DNA of 64,000 nt from Dongia deserti (GTDB lineage: Bacteria > Pseudomonadota > Alphaproteobacteria > Dongiales > Dongiaceae): the NCBI RefSeq assembly GCF_003574735.1, contig NZ_QORW01000007.1, positions 124,001 through 188,000 on the forward strand. Direction: 5' to 3'. Both the position numbers and the translations under genes were made by a program. Below, piece after piece: positions 7,915 to 16,510 of the stretch; the stretch's first letter is position 1; each line of letters starts with the position of its first letter. The notes beneath the pieces are model-generated. The model saw only the letters and a list, made by a program, of their open reading frames with translations. It was not told where the DNA came from and searched no databases.

Positions 7915-9483
7915 TCAGACTTGCACGTCCACGACTCCTGCGGCGGTATTCACCACCGGGCCGGCCGCGCTATCCCGCTGCTCGCCATCGGCCTCGGCAT
8001 CCGGGGCCGACCTGCCGGCAGCGGATGTCGCCGACCGATTCAGATCCTGAGCGAATTCCTGATCGGTACCACGGCCCAGGCTGAAAGACAGATCACCGCC
8101 CTCAAGTGACAGACCAGCATTATGCAAGGCCCGTTCCAATCCTTTGATGTCGCGCTGGAGCAGTTCGAGGGTGCTGGACCGCTCGACGGTCACTGCCGCG
8201 GTGACCCGCTTATCCTCGTCGATTTCAAGCTTTACCTGGATCCGGCCGAGCTCGGCCGGAGACAGCTGGACGGAGAACCTGCGGGTTCCGTCACGCAGCG
8301 CGCGCTGGACGTGGACCGCAACCTGCTCGTGAGCCGGCAAATTCTGCAGGTGCTGGCGCAGCTGTGCAACAAAGTCGGGTCGCTTGCTTGCCGCGCCTTG
8401 CGCCAGATGGAGCGTCCAGCCGGGTCCGGAGCCCTCCGGCGAGAATGGCTGGCCGAGCGGATCGCCAAGGCCAGCAAACTCTGTGGTCGTGCTCGGCTGG
8501 AATGGTGTCGCCGGATGCGGTTGCGCTGATTGCGGTGCGGCCGGCGTGTTGGGCTTGGGATCGGAAGCGCTGGCATGCGGTCGCGGGACGCTGGGCCGGA
8601 TCTTAGTGTCCATGGCCCGCCGATCCGCCTGTGGCTGGGCAACAGTCGGCGCCAGCTGAGCGATCGGCTGAGATGCGTCCGGCATCCGCAACAGCGGCTT
8701 GTCCGCCGCGGCCCCCCCGGCAGCCGGCGCAGGCGCAGCGTTCGGCTGCGTCGCGACGACGGGCGCGTCCGTATTGGTGACCGGCATTGTGCCTTCCGAG
8801 GTCAGGGCGACCGCGACATCTGATAAGGCGGCGTCGGCCATCGCTTCAGTAGCCTGCTGTTTCATCGCGGCATCGGTCTTCTGGTGCGATCCATCGGTCG
8901 CGGCGCTGGCTGCATTCTCGGCGTCCGCGAGCACTAGGCTCTCGCCCTCGGCGGGCGTGGGCAACTCCAGCGTCAGCGCCAACTCCTGCTCGCCATCGAC
9001 CTCAGTCTGTTCGGTTGGTTGCGTGGCTACGACGACCGTAACGGCGGAGTCCGGCGACTGGACCTGCTGATCGGCGACTTGCGCCAACTCTTCGGTGGCG
9101 ATGGTTGCCTCGGTCTCAGCCGGCGTCTCCGCCATTTCGGGCTGGGGCGTGGCTTCCGTACTTTCCTCAGCGACGGGTGTTTCCTCGGCGGCCGTGACGC
9201 AGCGCTGATCCGTTAGGTCCCGGCAGGCATCCTTCATCTCTTTCGCTTCGCCGCGCATGGTGTGGGCGTGGGAGATAACGATGCGCGGTGGATGGCCGGA
9301 CACCGGATCGGATGGGTGCTGGTGGCGCTTCACCACAGGTTCGCGGCGGTCGGCCTGGACGTTCTGCTTCATCCGGTCGGCCAGCAGATCGGCAAACATG
9401 TCCGAAGCCTGCCCAGATCCCGGGCGGTGCCAGTTGATCGGCAGGTCGGTGGTGATCTTGGGGTCGAATTGGATGGTCTGCAT
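7915..9483 (-). CDS. fliK: FliK, flagellar hook-length control protein
   Basis: 522 residues. Most of the protein is low-complexity and rich in Ala, Pro, Gln, Glu and Thr, as expected for the secreted ruler part. The C-terminal domain at about residues 390-480 matches the hook-length control domain (HVQRALRDGTRRFSVQLSPA, ELGRIQVKLEIDED, LELLQRDIKGLERALHNAGL). FliK is exported during hook growth and then switches FlhB substrate specificity. Position between flgL and flgD, with 10 and 22 bp gaps, supports the call. The ruler region could include extra coding-start uncertainty, but ATG at 9483 gives a normal N-terminus. Confidence 0.88.
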   Translation of the reverse strand: MQTIQFDPKITTDLPINWHRPGSGQASDMFADLLADRMKQNVQADRREPVVKRHQHPSDPVSGHPPRIVISHAHTMRGEAKEMKDACRDLTDQRCVTAAEETPVAEESTEATPQPEMAETPAETEATIATEELAQVADQQVQSPDSAVTVVVATQPTEQTEVDGEQELALTLELPTPAEGESLVLADAENAASAATDGSHQKTDAAMKQQATEAMADAALSDVAVALTSEGTMPVTNTDAPVVATQPNAAPAPAAGGAAADKPLLRMPDASQPIAQLAPTVAQPQADRRAMDTKIRPSVPRPHASASDPKPNTPAAPQSAQPHPATPFQPSTTTEFAGLGDPLGQPFSPEGSGPGWTLHLAQGAASKRPDFVAQLRQHLQNLPAHEQVAVHVQRALRDGTRRFSVQLSPAELGRIQVKLEIDEDKRVTAAVTVERSSTLELLQRDIKGLERALHNAGLSLEGGDLSFSLGRGTDQEFAQDLNRSATSAAGRSAPDAEADGEQRDSAAGPVVNTAAGVVDVQV

Positions 9484-9493
9484 GCTCGTCCTG

Positions 9494-12028
9494 TCAGGCG
9501 ATGAAATTGACCAGCGACAATCGCGAGATCTGGGCGTAGGCGCCGAAGCTGGCCTGCAACTGCAGCTCCACCGCCGCCAGCTTCGCGGCGACCTCGTTGG
9601 GGTCGACCGCCTCGATCTTGTCGGTATCCGAGACGTTGGCGTTGATGGTGGTCTGGTGCGACAAGGTGGTCGCGGAGAACAGGGCGTCGTTCACCGTGTT
9701 GTCGCTTTGCAGTGCCCGCACACCCGCGAGCGATTCCGTGGCCAACTGCTTGGCGATGGTCATCTTCTCCGCGTAGGTGTCGGGATCCTGCACCGCCGAC
9801 TGGGCGTATCGCAGGGCAAGGGTCAGCTTCTGGAACGCGACCTCGTTGGCGCTGAAGGTGTATTTCACCGACATCTTGTCCGCGATCACGATCGAGGCGC
9901 GTTGCCACGCCAAGGCGGAGTCCGTCCGTTCCTGATGCACGTTGTACTGAGTGGGTGTCGGGTCCGGAACCGCGGCCGGCTGGTTGACCGTGGCTTGCGT
10001 CTTGAGTTCGATGCCGATGGTGGCGCCGGTCAGGATCAACTGGCCGCTGCCGGTCGGGCCCGGCACCGCCGAAGCAGGGAAGGGCGGCACCTGGGCATTG
10101 ATCATCGCCGTCAGGCTGATGGCGATGGCATCCATGTCGGCTTCGGTGCCGTTGGTCGTATAGCGGACGGTGCGGCCGTTGACCGTGACTTCGTAGACGT
10201 CACCCTTGCGGCCGACCGCCCCGCTCAGCTGCACGGTATCGATCTGGGGCAATGGCCCGGCCGGGATGTTGGCGACCACGGTGGCCGTGGTGGGCGCGGC
10301 CGTGGTGTTCGGCGGAGCATCGGTCGACACGGTCGCCGCGTAGGTCATGGCGGAGCCCGGCGTGCCCGACGTGATCGCCAACCGGCCGTTGCGTACGGAG
10401 GCCGTGACGCCGATCCCGGCGGCGTTGATGGCAGACACGAACTTGGCCGCGATCGACGCCTGATCATCGGTGGAAGACGTGGTGACTGTGAAGGGCCCGC
10501 CGGCCGGCGCCGTGAAAGTGATCGTATACTGATCACCGGCGTCGAACGGGCCGGGGAAGCCGATCTCGTCCTGCTGCGCGACCGGCACGACCGTGCGCTG
10601 GGTCGTCTCGACGATCGGATTGTTCTGCACCGTCGCATGCGCGGTGAAGGCGGTGGCGGCTCGCAGCTCCAGCTTGCCGTCACCGAGGTTGGTCGCCGCC
10701 ACCGCGAAGGGCGGCTGATGGTTGGCGATCTTGGCCACCAGTTTGTCGACGATGGTGTTGAGATCGGGTTCGTCGCCTGTGGTGCGATAGCTGATCGTCA
10801 CCGGCGAGGCATGGGCCGGCGGATCGGTGATGGTAACGCTGAAGATCTCGCCGATCGTGCCGACCGGTCCCCTCAGGCTGATGACATCGACCTGATCGGC
10901 GCTGATCGGCACGTTGGCCTGGACCGTCGTGATGGTGGATGGCGTCGGGTCGTTACCGGAGATATCGACGGTGAAGCCAGTTCCGGGAGTGTCCGCCGTG
11001 ATGGTGAAGCCGGTCGCGTCGACGTCCTGGACCGACACGTTGGCGAGCGGACCGACCGCTGCCGCCATGGCCGCCGCGAGCTCCTGCTGCGTCATGGGGC
11101 CATTGAAAATGAGCGGCGTGCCGTTGACCGTTACGGTCTCTGTCTGGCCCGTGCCGAGGTGATCGGTGGTGATGCGCACGACCTGCCGGATCGTGCCGCC
11201 GGCGAGCTGAAACGTCGTCTCGCTCGCGGCCGCGTTCTTGGAGCCACTCGGATCGGGCAGCCGCGACAGGTCGACGACAGGCGCCCGTTCGTTGGCGTTG
11301 ATGCCGCCGAACAGATAGCGGTCGTTCACCTGCTCGTTGAGCAGCGCGTTGAGCTCGGTCAGCGCGGTATTGACCTGCGCGACGATCGGGGAAATCTTGC
11401 CGGCGCGCGTGAGGGACGATTCGATCGTGTTCTGGGCGCCGGCGGGAACGTCCGTGTTCGTGACATTGACGTTGAACAGCGGTCCGGGCTGCGTACCGGT
11501 GATGATCAGGCGGTCGCCGATGACCTCGGCCGTCGCGCGCGCGCCGGAGGTGGAATTGTTGATCTGATTGGCTAGGTTTCCGGCGACCTCGCCGAAGCTG
11601 CCTTCGGTGCCGTTCGTGACGTAGGTGAAGAGGACGCCGTCGACGACGACCTTGTAGATGTCGCCGGAATCGCCGAGATCGCCCGAGAAGGTGACGGTGT
11701 GCTGCTGCTTGACCGGCGGGTCGCTGTTGGGTGAGGTGAAGGCCTGCAGCATCGTGGCATTGATGTCCTCGATGCTGGTGAGGACGCGATCGTAGGCCTT
11801 GACGTCGGTGTGGGCGCTCTTGATGGCTTCGATGTAGCCCTGGCGGCGTGCGATCTCCGCGCGCAGATCGACCAGACGTTGCGTCTGCACGCCATAGGTC
11901 GTGAGGTCGCTCGACTTCTTGCCCGTGTTGAGCTGCTGCGTGAGTTGGGCCAGCGACGTCTGCAGGCGATGGAAGCTATTGACGTTGGAGAGATACGAGG
12001 CGTAGGTCGAATATCCGCTGACTGGCAT
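9494..12028 (-). CDS. flgL: FlgL-type hook-filament junction protein, enlarged by five inserted repeat modules
   Basis: 844 residues, far longer than usual FlgL (about 300-400). The N-terminus (LTQQLNTGKKSSDLTTYGVQ) and C-terminus (ALRYAQSAVQDPDTYAEKMT) are flagellin-like coiled-coil D0/D1 regions that belong to FlgL. About 570 internal residues are occupied by five diverged modules, at about 108-195, 281-360, 373-465, 480-565 and 590-680. Each has the pattern D-x-(V/I)-x-L/F-x-G, a strand pair with T-V-x-(V/I)-x-G-x-x-x-x-Y, a helix ending in INA/INN-like residues, then L-x-(I/L)-T. FlgL joins FlgK to the filament. Third gene of the flgE operon. The same module occurs in FlgK and FlgE. Confidence 0.85.
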   Translation of the reverse strand: MPVSGYSTYASYLSNVNSFHRLQTSLAQLTQQLNTGKKSSDLTTYGVQTQRLVDLRAEIARRQGYIEAIKSAHTDVKAYDRVLTSIEDINATMLQAFTSPNSDPPVKQQHTVTFSGDLGDSGDIYKVVVDGVLFTYVTNGTEGSFGEVAGNLANQINNSTSGARATAEVIGDRLIITGTQPGPLFNVNVTNTDVPAGAQNTIESSLTRAGKISPIVAQVNTALTELNALLNEQVNDRYLFGGINANERAPVVDLSRLPDPSGSKNAAASETTFQLAGGTIRQVVRITTDHLGTGQTETVTVNGTPLIFNGPMTQQELAAAMAAAVGPLANVSVQDVDATGFTITADTPGTGFTVDISGNDPTPSTITTVQANVPISADQVDVISLRGPVGTIGEIFSVTITDPPAHASPVTISYRTTGDEPDLNTIVDKLVAKIANHQPPFAVAATNLGDGKLELRAATAFTAHATVQNNPIVETTQRTVVPVAQQDEIGFPGPFDAGDQYTITFTAPAGGPFTVTTSSTDDQASIAAKFVSAINAAGIGVTASVRNGRLAITSGTPGSAMTYAATVSTDAPPNTTAAPTTATVVANIPAGPLPQIDTVQLSGAVGRKGDVYEVTVNGRTVRYTTNGTEADMDAIAISLTAMINAQVPPFPASAVPGPTGSGQLILTGATIGIELKTQATVNQPAAVPDPTPTQYNVHQERTDSALAWQRASIVIADKMSVKYTFSANEVAFQKLTLALRYAQSAVQDPDTYAEKMTIAKQLATESLAGVRALQSDNTVNDALFSATTLSHQTTINANVSDTDKIEAVDPNEVAAKLAAVELQLQASFGAYAQISRLSLVNFIA

Positions 12029-12043
12029 GATGCTTCCTCGTCC

Positions 12044-13759
12044 TTACCGCGACACGGCCGCTTGTAAGGTGTCGAACAAAGTCTGGATCACCGTCATCAA
12101 ACGGGCGGAGGCCGCATAGGCGTTCTGCAGCAGCTGCAGGTTGGCCAGTTCCTCGTCCAGATTGACGCCGGTTTCCTCCTGATAGCGCTGCTCGGTCATT
12201 CGCAGCGTCTCGGCATTCAGCTTGGCATTGTCGCTCACGATCTTGGCGTTGCTGCTGGAGGCGCCGATGATGCCCGACATCAGCCCCTTGTAGGAGACGT
12301 TGGTCAGGCTGAGGCCAACCGCGATAAAGTTGCGGTCATTGCTGTTGAGCGCGGTCACGACATCAGCAGCGGAGTTCTTCTTGAGCTGCTGCCGACCGGC
12401 AAGCAGCTCGGTATTCACCGTGAAGGTATAGCGATCGGCGTTGACGAAGAAACCCTGGGTCAGCTCCGGCAGTTGGCCGTTGACGGACGTGACCACCGTG
12501 AACGGCGTGTTGTTGCTGGTGCCGATGAGCTGTAACGAGGCGACGCCGTTGATCGCGCTCACGCCCAGGGTCGAGTCTGAATTGATGATGGCGGCCAGCT
12601 TCTGCGCGATCTGGTCGAAACTCGTGTCGTTCTGGGTCGCGGTGTAGCTGAAAGTCTTCCCCTTGATGGTGATCTCGAATACGTCGCCTTCCACCAGGCT
12701 TCCGCTGAAGGTGACGGTGCCCATCTGCGGGGTCGTGGCGCCAGGCTGCACGGTCGTCAGGTGCGATGCGCTGACCCGCAGAGAGCCGACCCCGTTGTTG
12801 TAGGCCGCCGCGAAGGTAACCGGCGAGCCGGTGGTGGTCGTGAAGGCGCTGACCACCATGTCGAGCTGCGAGCGCAGCTTGCGGATCACCTCGGAAGCCG
12901 GATCGGCGCTGGCCGGCTGGCCGGCCGCGGTGCCGTCATAGCGCAGGTTCAGCAGCGCCTTGATCTTGCCTTCGCGCAGCAGGCCATTGACCGGCGCGCC
13001 GCTATCGACGGAGATGATGTTCGTGCCGTCAAAGTCGAAGCGCGCGGGCGCGCCGTCGAGCAATGACAAACCGGCGGGCGTGAATAGCGCGATCGCGCCG
13101 TTCTCCCGCTCGACCGAGCGCACGTCCACCAGGTTGGCGATCTCGCGCACGATCGCATCGCGCTGGTCGATGAGATCCAGCCGCTCCACGCCGTTGGGGT
13201 CCGATGCCTTGATGCGCAGATTGAGCTCAAATACCTTGGCGAGCTTGTCATTGAGCTCATCCGTTGCGGCATCGAGGTCCCTGCGGATGTCGGCGTCGAT
13301 CTGGTCGATGCCGGCACTGAGGCGACGCACCTCAGCCGCCAGCTGTTCGCCGAGGGCGATGACCTGCTGCTGGGCCGCCGCACTTTCCGGCTGCGACTGC
13401 AGGCTCTGCCAGGCGGCGGTGAACTGATTGAACAGTTGCGGCAGAGCGGCGGTGTCAGAGCTGGCGCCAAGCAGGTTCTGAATGCGGCCCAGATATTCCT
13501 GCTGGGTGCTGGTCAGGCCGCTGGCCGAGGTGAGGGTCTCGAACTGCCGGCGCAGCGATGCGTTGATCGCTGCCTGATAGCCTGCGATCGATACACCGCC
13601 CGCCTGATTGTTTCCCAGGAAAACGGTCTCGCGCGACAGGGTCTTCTTGGTATAGGACGGGTCGTTCGCATGCGCGACGTTGGAGGAGACCAACTGCACA
13701 TGCGCCTGATTGATGCGAAGCCCGGAGATCGCCGCATTGAGGGCTGCGTCCAAGGACAT
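12044..13759 (-). CDS. flgK: FlgK, hook-associated protein 1
   Basis: 571 residues. The N-terminus (AALNAAISGLRINQAHVQLV, SSNVAHANDPSYTKKTLSRE) is the FlgK rod/hook-type helix, and the C-terminal segment LDEELANLQLLQNAYAASAR is the matching D0 helix. At about 341-425 a single copy of the repeat module found in FlgL and FlgE is inserted (MGTVTFSGSLVEGDVFEITI...). FlgK forms the first junction zone on the finished hook. Start 26 bp after flgE; the flgL start follows its stop by 15 bp, so these are co-transcribed. Confidence 0.93.
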   Translation of the reverse strand: MSLDAALNAAISGLRINQAHVQLVSSNVAHANDPSYTKKTLSRETVFLGNNQAGGVSIAGYQAAINASLRRQFETLTSASGLTSTQQEYLGRIQNLLGASSDTAALPQLFNQFTAAWQSLQSQPESAAAQQQVIALGEQLAAEVRRLSAGIDQIDADIRRDLDAATDELNDKLAKVFELNLRIKASDPNGVERLDLIDQRDAIVREIANLVDVRSVERENGAIALFTPAGLSLLDGAPARFDFDGTNIISVDSGAPVNGLLREGKIKALLNLRYDGTAAGQPASADPASEVIRKLRSQLDMVVSAFTTTTGSPVTFAAAYNNGVGSLRVSASHLTTVQPGATTPQMGTVTFSGSLVEGDVFEITIKGKTFSYTATQNDTSFDQIAQKLAAIINSDSTLGVSAINGVASLQLIGTSNNTPFTVVTSVNGQLPELTQGFFVNADRYTFTVNTELLAGRQQLKKNSAADVVTALNSNDRNFIAVGLSLTNVSYKGLMSGIIGASSSNAKIVSDNAKLNAETLRMTEQRYQEETGVNLDEELANLQLLQNAYAASARLMTVIQTLFDTLQAAVSR

Positions 13760-13785
13760 GACGTCACCTGTTCCGGTTCATCCGG

Positions 13786-16053
13786 TTATCGTTTGATGTT
13801 GATGATGTCGGCCAGCATTTCATCCGCTGTCGTGATCACACGGGTATTGGCCGAGAAGGCGCGCTGCGTGACAATCATCTTGGAGAACTCCTCCGCGATA
13901 TCGACGTTGGAGCCTTCCAGCGCGCTGCCGCGCATGGTGCCGGCGCCGTTGTCGCCGGCATTGCCGATACGCACCGCGCCGCTGTCGAACGTCTCCGTGA
14001 AGCCTTGCGCCACTTCGCGCTGCAGGGCGCTGGGATCATTGAACTGGGCGATCGGCACGCGGAAATAGATGCGGCTGCGACCATTGTCGTACTGCAATTC
14101 GACGTCGCCATTGTCGCGGATGCGCACGTCGCTCAACAGGCCTTGCGGCACGCCATCCTGGATCAAGCGCGACACATCGATATCGCTGCCTGCGAACTGG
14201 GTCAGGCCAGCCGTGGTCTGGAACTGGCCGAGATTGAGCTCGATCGTCTGCAAGCCCAGTCCGTAGTCCACCTGGAAGGAGATGATGGCATCCTGGCCGC
14301 CGGTCTGCAGGACGGGCACGGACGCATTGCCGGACGGATTGAACTGGTTTGAAAGGCCGACAATAGTGCCTGCTGTCGCCGGCGTCTGGCCGAACTGGAC
14401 ATCAATGAAGCCCGGGACTGTCCCGTTCGTGGCGGTGGCGGCGGAGGTGAAGGGAACGCCCGCATTGGTCGCTGTCAGGGAGATGATGCCGCCGGCAGCG
14501 GCCGCCGTGATACCGAGCCCCGGATTGGCGTTGATCTGTGCGGCGAAGCGATTCGCGAGGTCGCTGAGGCTGAGCTCAGTGCCGTCAGCGACGTAAGAGA
14601 TAGACTGCGTGCCGATGGTGAGCGTGTAGGTGTCGCCAATTTCGCCCGGGCCCACCGTGCCGCCGAGGGTGAGGGTGTCGGTCTGGGCGACGGGCGCAAC
14701 GTTCGCCGTGGTGGTGGCCGGGTTGGTCGGCGCGTCGCTGCTGGCGGATGTCGGCGCCGACGTGCCGCCGAAGGAAATGGTGAAGGTGCCAAGCGCGGCG
14801 TCCGATTGAATGAGTAGCTGATCGGCGCTGTCGGGGTCTGCGACCGCCGTCACCAGCGGAGCGAGCGTACCGTTGGCATTGATCGCCGTCACCAACGCAT
14901 CGCGGACCGCCGTCGCGCTCGCGAGCGGGCCGGTGACCGTGACGGTCGTGCCGTTGATCGTGATTGACGCCGTATCGGCGACCGTGGGAAGGGCGACGAC
15001 CTGGACGCCTTCGAGCTGTCCGGAGCCATTGCCGCCGATGTTCGTCGTGAAGGGCGTACCCGCGACGTCCGCCACAATCTGGAAGGTGTTGCCGACCACA
15101 TTGGTGCCGGTGACGACGGCGCTCATGCCGGCATTGCCGTTGATGGCAGCGACCAGGGCTGAAGCGGCCTGCGTGGCGGTATATCCGGTGGAAGGCGCGG
15201 TAACGGAGACGGTGTTGGAGCCGATCGTCATGGTGATGGTGCGACCCGGCGCCATACCGGCGGCGGGCAGTGTGACGGTGTCGACCTGGGCGACCGGCGC
15301 GACGTTTGGCTGCAGCGTGGTAGTCGTCGCGGTCTGATCATTCACGCCGCTTATGGTGCCGGCAACAGGATCGAGCGTGCTGTCGTTCGCCTGGATGTCC
15401 AACATCCACAGATTGTCGGCGCGCTTGGTCCAGACCAGCGAGACATTGTGCGGGTTGCCGAGCGCGTCGAACACCTGAACGCTGGTCGGACTGAGCGGCG
15501 TCGAGGGATTGACGGGAGAGTTCGCCGGCAGGTTCCCGACGAACTCGATCTCGCTGGTCGGCGTCGGCTGGTCGATCACTTGCGAGATCTGGATCGGCGC
15601 GACGACGGACGTGTTGACCACGCCGGTCTCCGGATCCACGTTCCAGCCATTCAGGTAATAGCCACCATTGTTGACCAGATAGCCGTCGCGGTTGACCTGG
15701 AAGTCGCCGGCGCGGGTGTAATAGCGCAGCGCCTCGAAGGTCGTCTGGGTCGCCGACTGGTTGGTGGCGCGGCTGACCACGAAGAAGCCGCTGCCGGTGA
15801 TAGCGAGGTTGGTGTTGTTCTGGGTCTGGGTGATGTTGCCCTGGACGGCATTGGCATAGTAGGGCGAGGCGATAACGCCACCGGGCGAATGCAGGTTCTG
15901 GTTCGACACGGTGATCAGCGTTTCGAACCGCGTCTCGACCTTCTTGTAGCCGGTGGTCTGCGAGTTCGCGATGTTGTCGGAGATGTGTCCGAGCGATCGC
16001 GACTGGGCGTTGACGCCGCTGACCGCCGTAAACATCGCGCCAAGAATGCTCAT
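13786..16053 (-). CDS. flgE: FlgE, flagellar hook protein, enlarged by three repeat modules
   Basis: 755 residues, larger than typical hook proteins (about 400). The N-terminus (MFTAVSGVNAQSRSLGHISD, NIANSQTTGYKKVETRFETL) and C-terminus (ALEGSNVDIAEEFSKMIVTQ, RAFSANTRVITTADEMLADI) are hook-protein hallmarks. The outer region carries three tandem modules at about residues 250-335, 353-430 and 453-540, joined by the repeated linker N-V-A-P-V-A-Q-x-D-T. FlgE polymerises into the universal joint of the flagellum. First gene of flgE-flgK-flgL-fliK-flgD, behind a sigma-54 promoter at 16098-16114. Confidence 0.95.
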   Translation of the reverse strand: MSILGAMFTAVSGVNAQSRSLGHISDNIANSQTTGYKKVETRFETLITVSNQNLHSPGGVIASPYYANAVQGNITQTQNNTNLAITGSGFFVVSRATNQSATQTTFEALRYYTRAGDFQVNRDGYLVNNGGYYLNGWNVDPETGVVNTSVVAPIQISQVIDQPTPTSEIEFVGNLPANSPVNPSTPLSPTSVQVFDALGNPHNVSLVWTKRADNLWMLDIQANDSTLDPVAGTISGVNDQTATTTTLQPNVAPVAQVDTVTLPAAGMAPGRTITMTIGSNTVSVTAPSTGYTATQAASALVAAINGNAGMSAVVTGTNVVGNTFQIVADVAGTPFTTNIGGNGSGQLEGVQVVALPTVADTASITINGTTVTVTGPLASATAVRDALVTAINANGTLAPLVTAVADPDSADQLLIQSDAALGTFTISFGGTSAPTSASSDAPTNPATTTANVAPVAQTDTLTLGGTVGPGEIGDTYTLTIGTQSISYVADGTELSLSDLANRFAAQINANPGLGITAAAAGGIISLTATNAGVPFTSAATATNGTVPGFIDVQFGQTPATAGTIVGLSNQFNPSGNASVPVLQTGGQDAIISFQVDYGLGLQTIELNLGQFQTTAGLTQFAGSDIDVSRLIQDGVPQGLLSDVRIRDNGDVELQYDNGRSRIYFRVPIAQFNDPSALQREVAQGFTETFDSGAVRIGNAGDNGAGTMRGSALEGSNVDIAEEFSKMIVTQRAFSANTRVITTADEMLADIINIKR

Positions 16054-16097
16054 TTCAGGCCTCTTCTCATAGGGATGGTCCCGGGTAGCGGCCTTGA

Positions 16098-16114
16098 TGC
16101 AAGCTGTGGGCCAA
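16098..16114 (-). promoter_or_regulatory. Sigma-54 promoter of flgE operon
   Basis: Read on the minus strand: TTGGCCCACAGCTTGCA. It matches the -24/-12 consensus with GG-N10-GC spacing and predicts a start about 34 bp before the flgE ATG. A CGGCAAAATTT half-dyad (16231-16246) sits about 130 bp upstream and could be the FlbD enhancer. Confidence 0.75.
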
Positions 16115-16274
16115 GTTCACGCAATCGGAATAAGCGTTACATTCCAGCTTGTTCGGGCCGGCGCCTAGCGAGGAATTGCCGCCGCTCGATATTGCGCACG
16201 GTCGTGTCCGGCCAGTCCTGCTCCTCGCTCGTCAAATTTTGCCGGGAGCGATTGCCCTCTGAGGCGAGGCCACT

Positions 16275-16289
16275 TTTACGCTTGATTAA
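16275..16289. promoter_or_regulatory. CtrA-like box (one mismatch) between flgE and methyltransferase-kinase
   Basis: TTTACGCTTGATTAA, TTAA-N7-TTAA with one mismatch in the first half. It lies between divergent genes, 222 bp from flgE and about 220 bp from the methyltransferase-kinase gene, so its target is uncertain. Confidence 0.35.
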
Positions 16290-16510
16290 CTATAACGCCG
16301 TAAAGCTTGCGCCATGGGTATGAACGTTCTTCCGCTTTCCGTTCTTCGGCCAACCCCGCGCCGCCTGGCGACGGAAGCCGGCATCTGTCGCCTTCCGCGA
16401 GATGCCGACGGCGCGTCCGAATTACGCTAGGCAGGACGCTACACCGACGAGTCCCGTCAAAGGTGCATTCCCACATGATTGATGCTGCGCGAGAGAGGCG
16501 AGGGTGATTC

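Larger units (their letters stand above)
16054..16510. other. Intergenic regulatory region between flgE and the glycan island
   Basis: 457 bp without a convincing gene. It holds the flgE sigma-54 promoter, a CCCGGCAAAATTTGAC FlbD-like site read on the minus strand (16231-16246), a CtrA-like box TTTACGCTTGATTAA (16275-16289, one mismatch), and an 8-bp inverted repeat CGGCATCT/AGATGCCG (16379-16386 and 16400-16407) before the rightward gene. The CtrA-like box could serve either direction. Confidence 0.5.

Noticed and set aside
9257-11575. 772-codon open frame on the plus strand
   Set aside because: It lies antisense over fliK and flgL. The product is rich in Arg, Gly and Asp without domains, and flgL on the other strand has clear FlgL ends.
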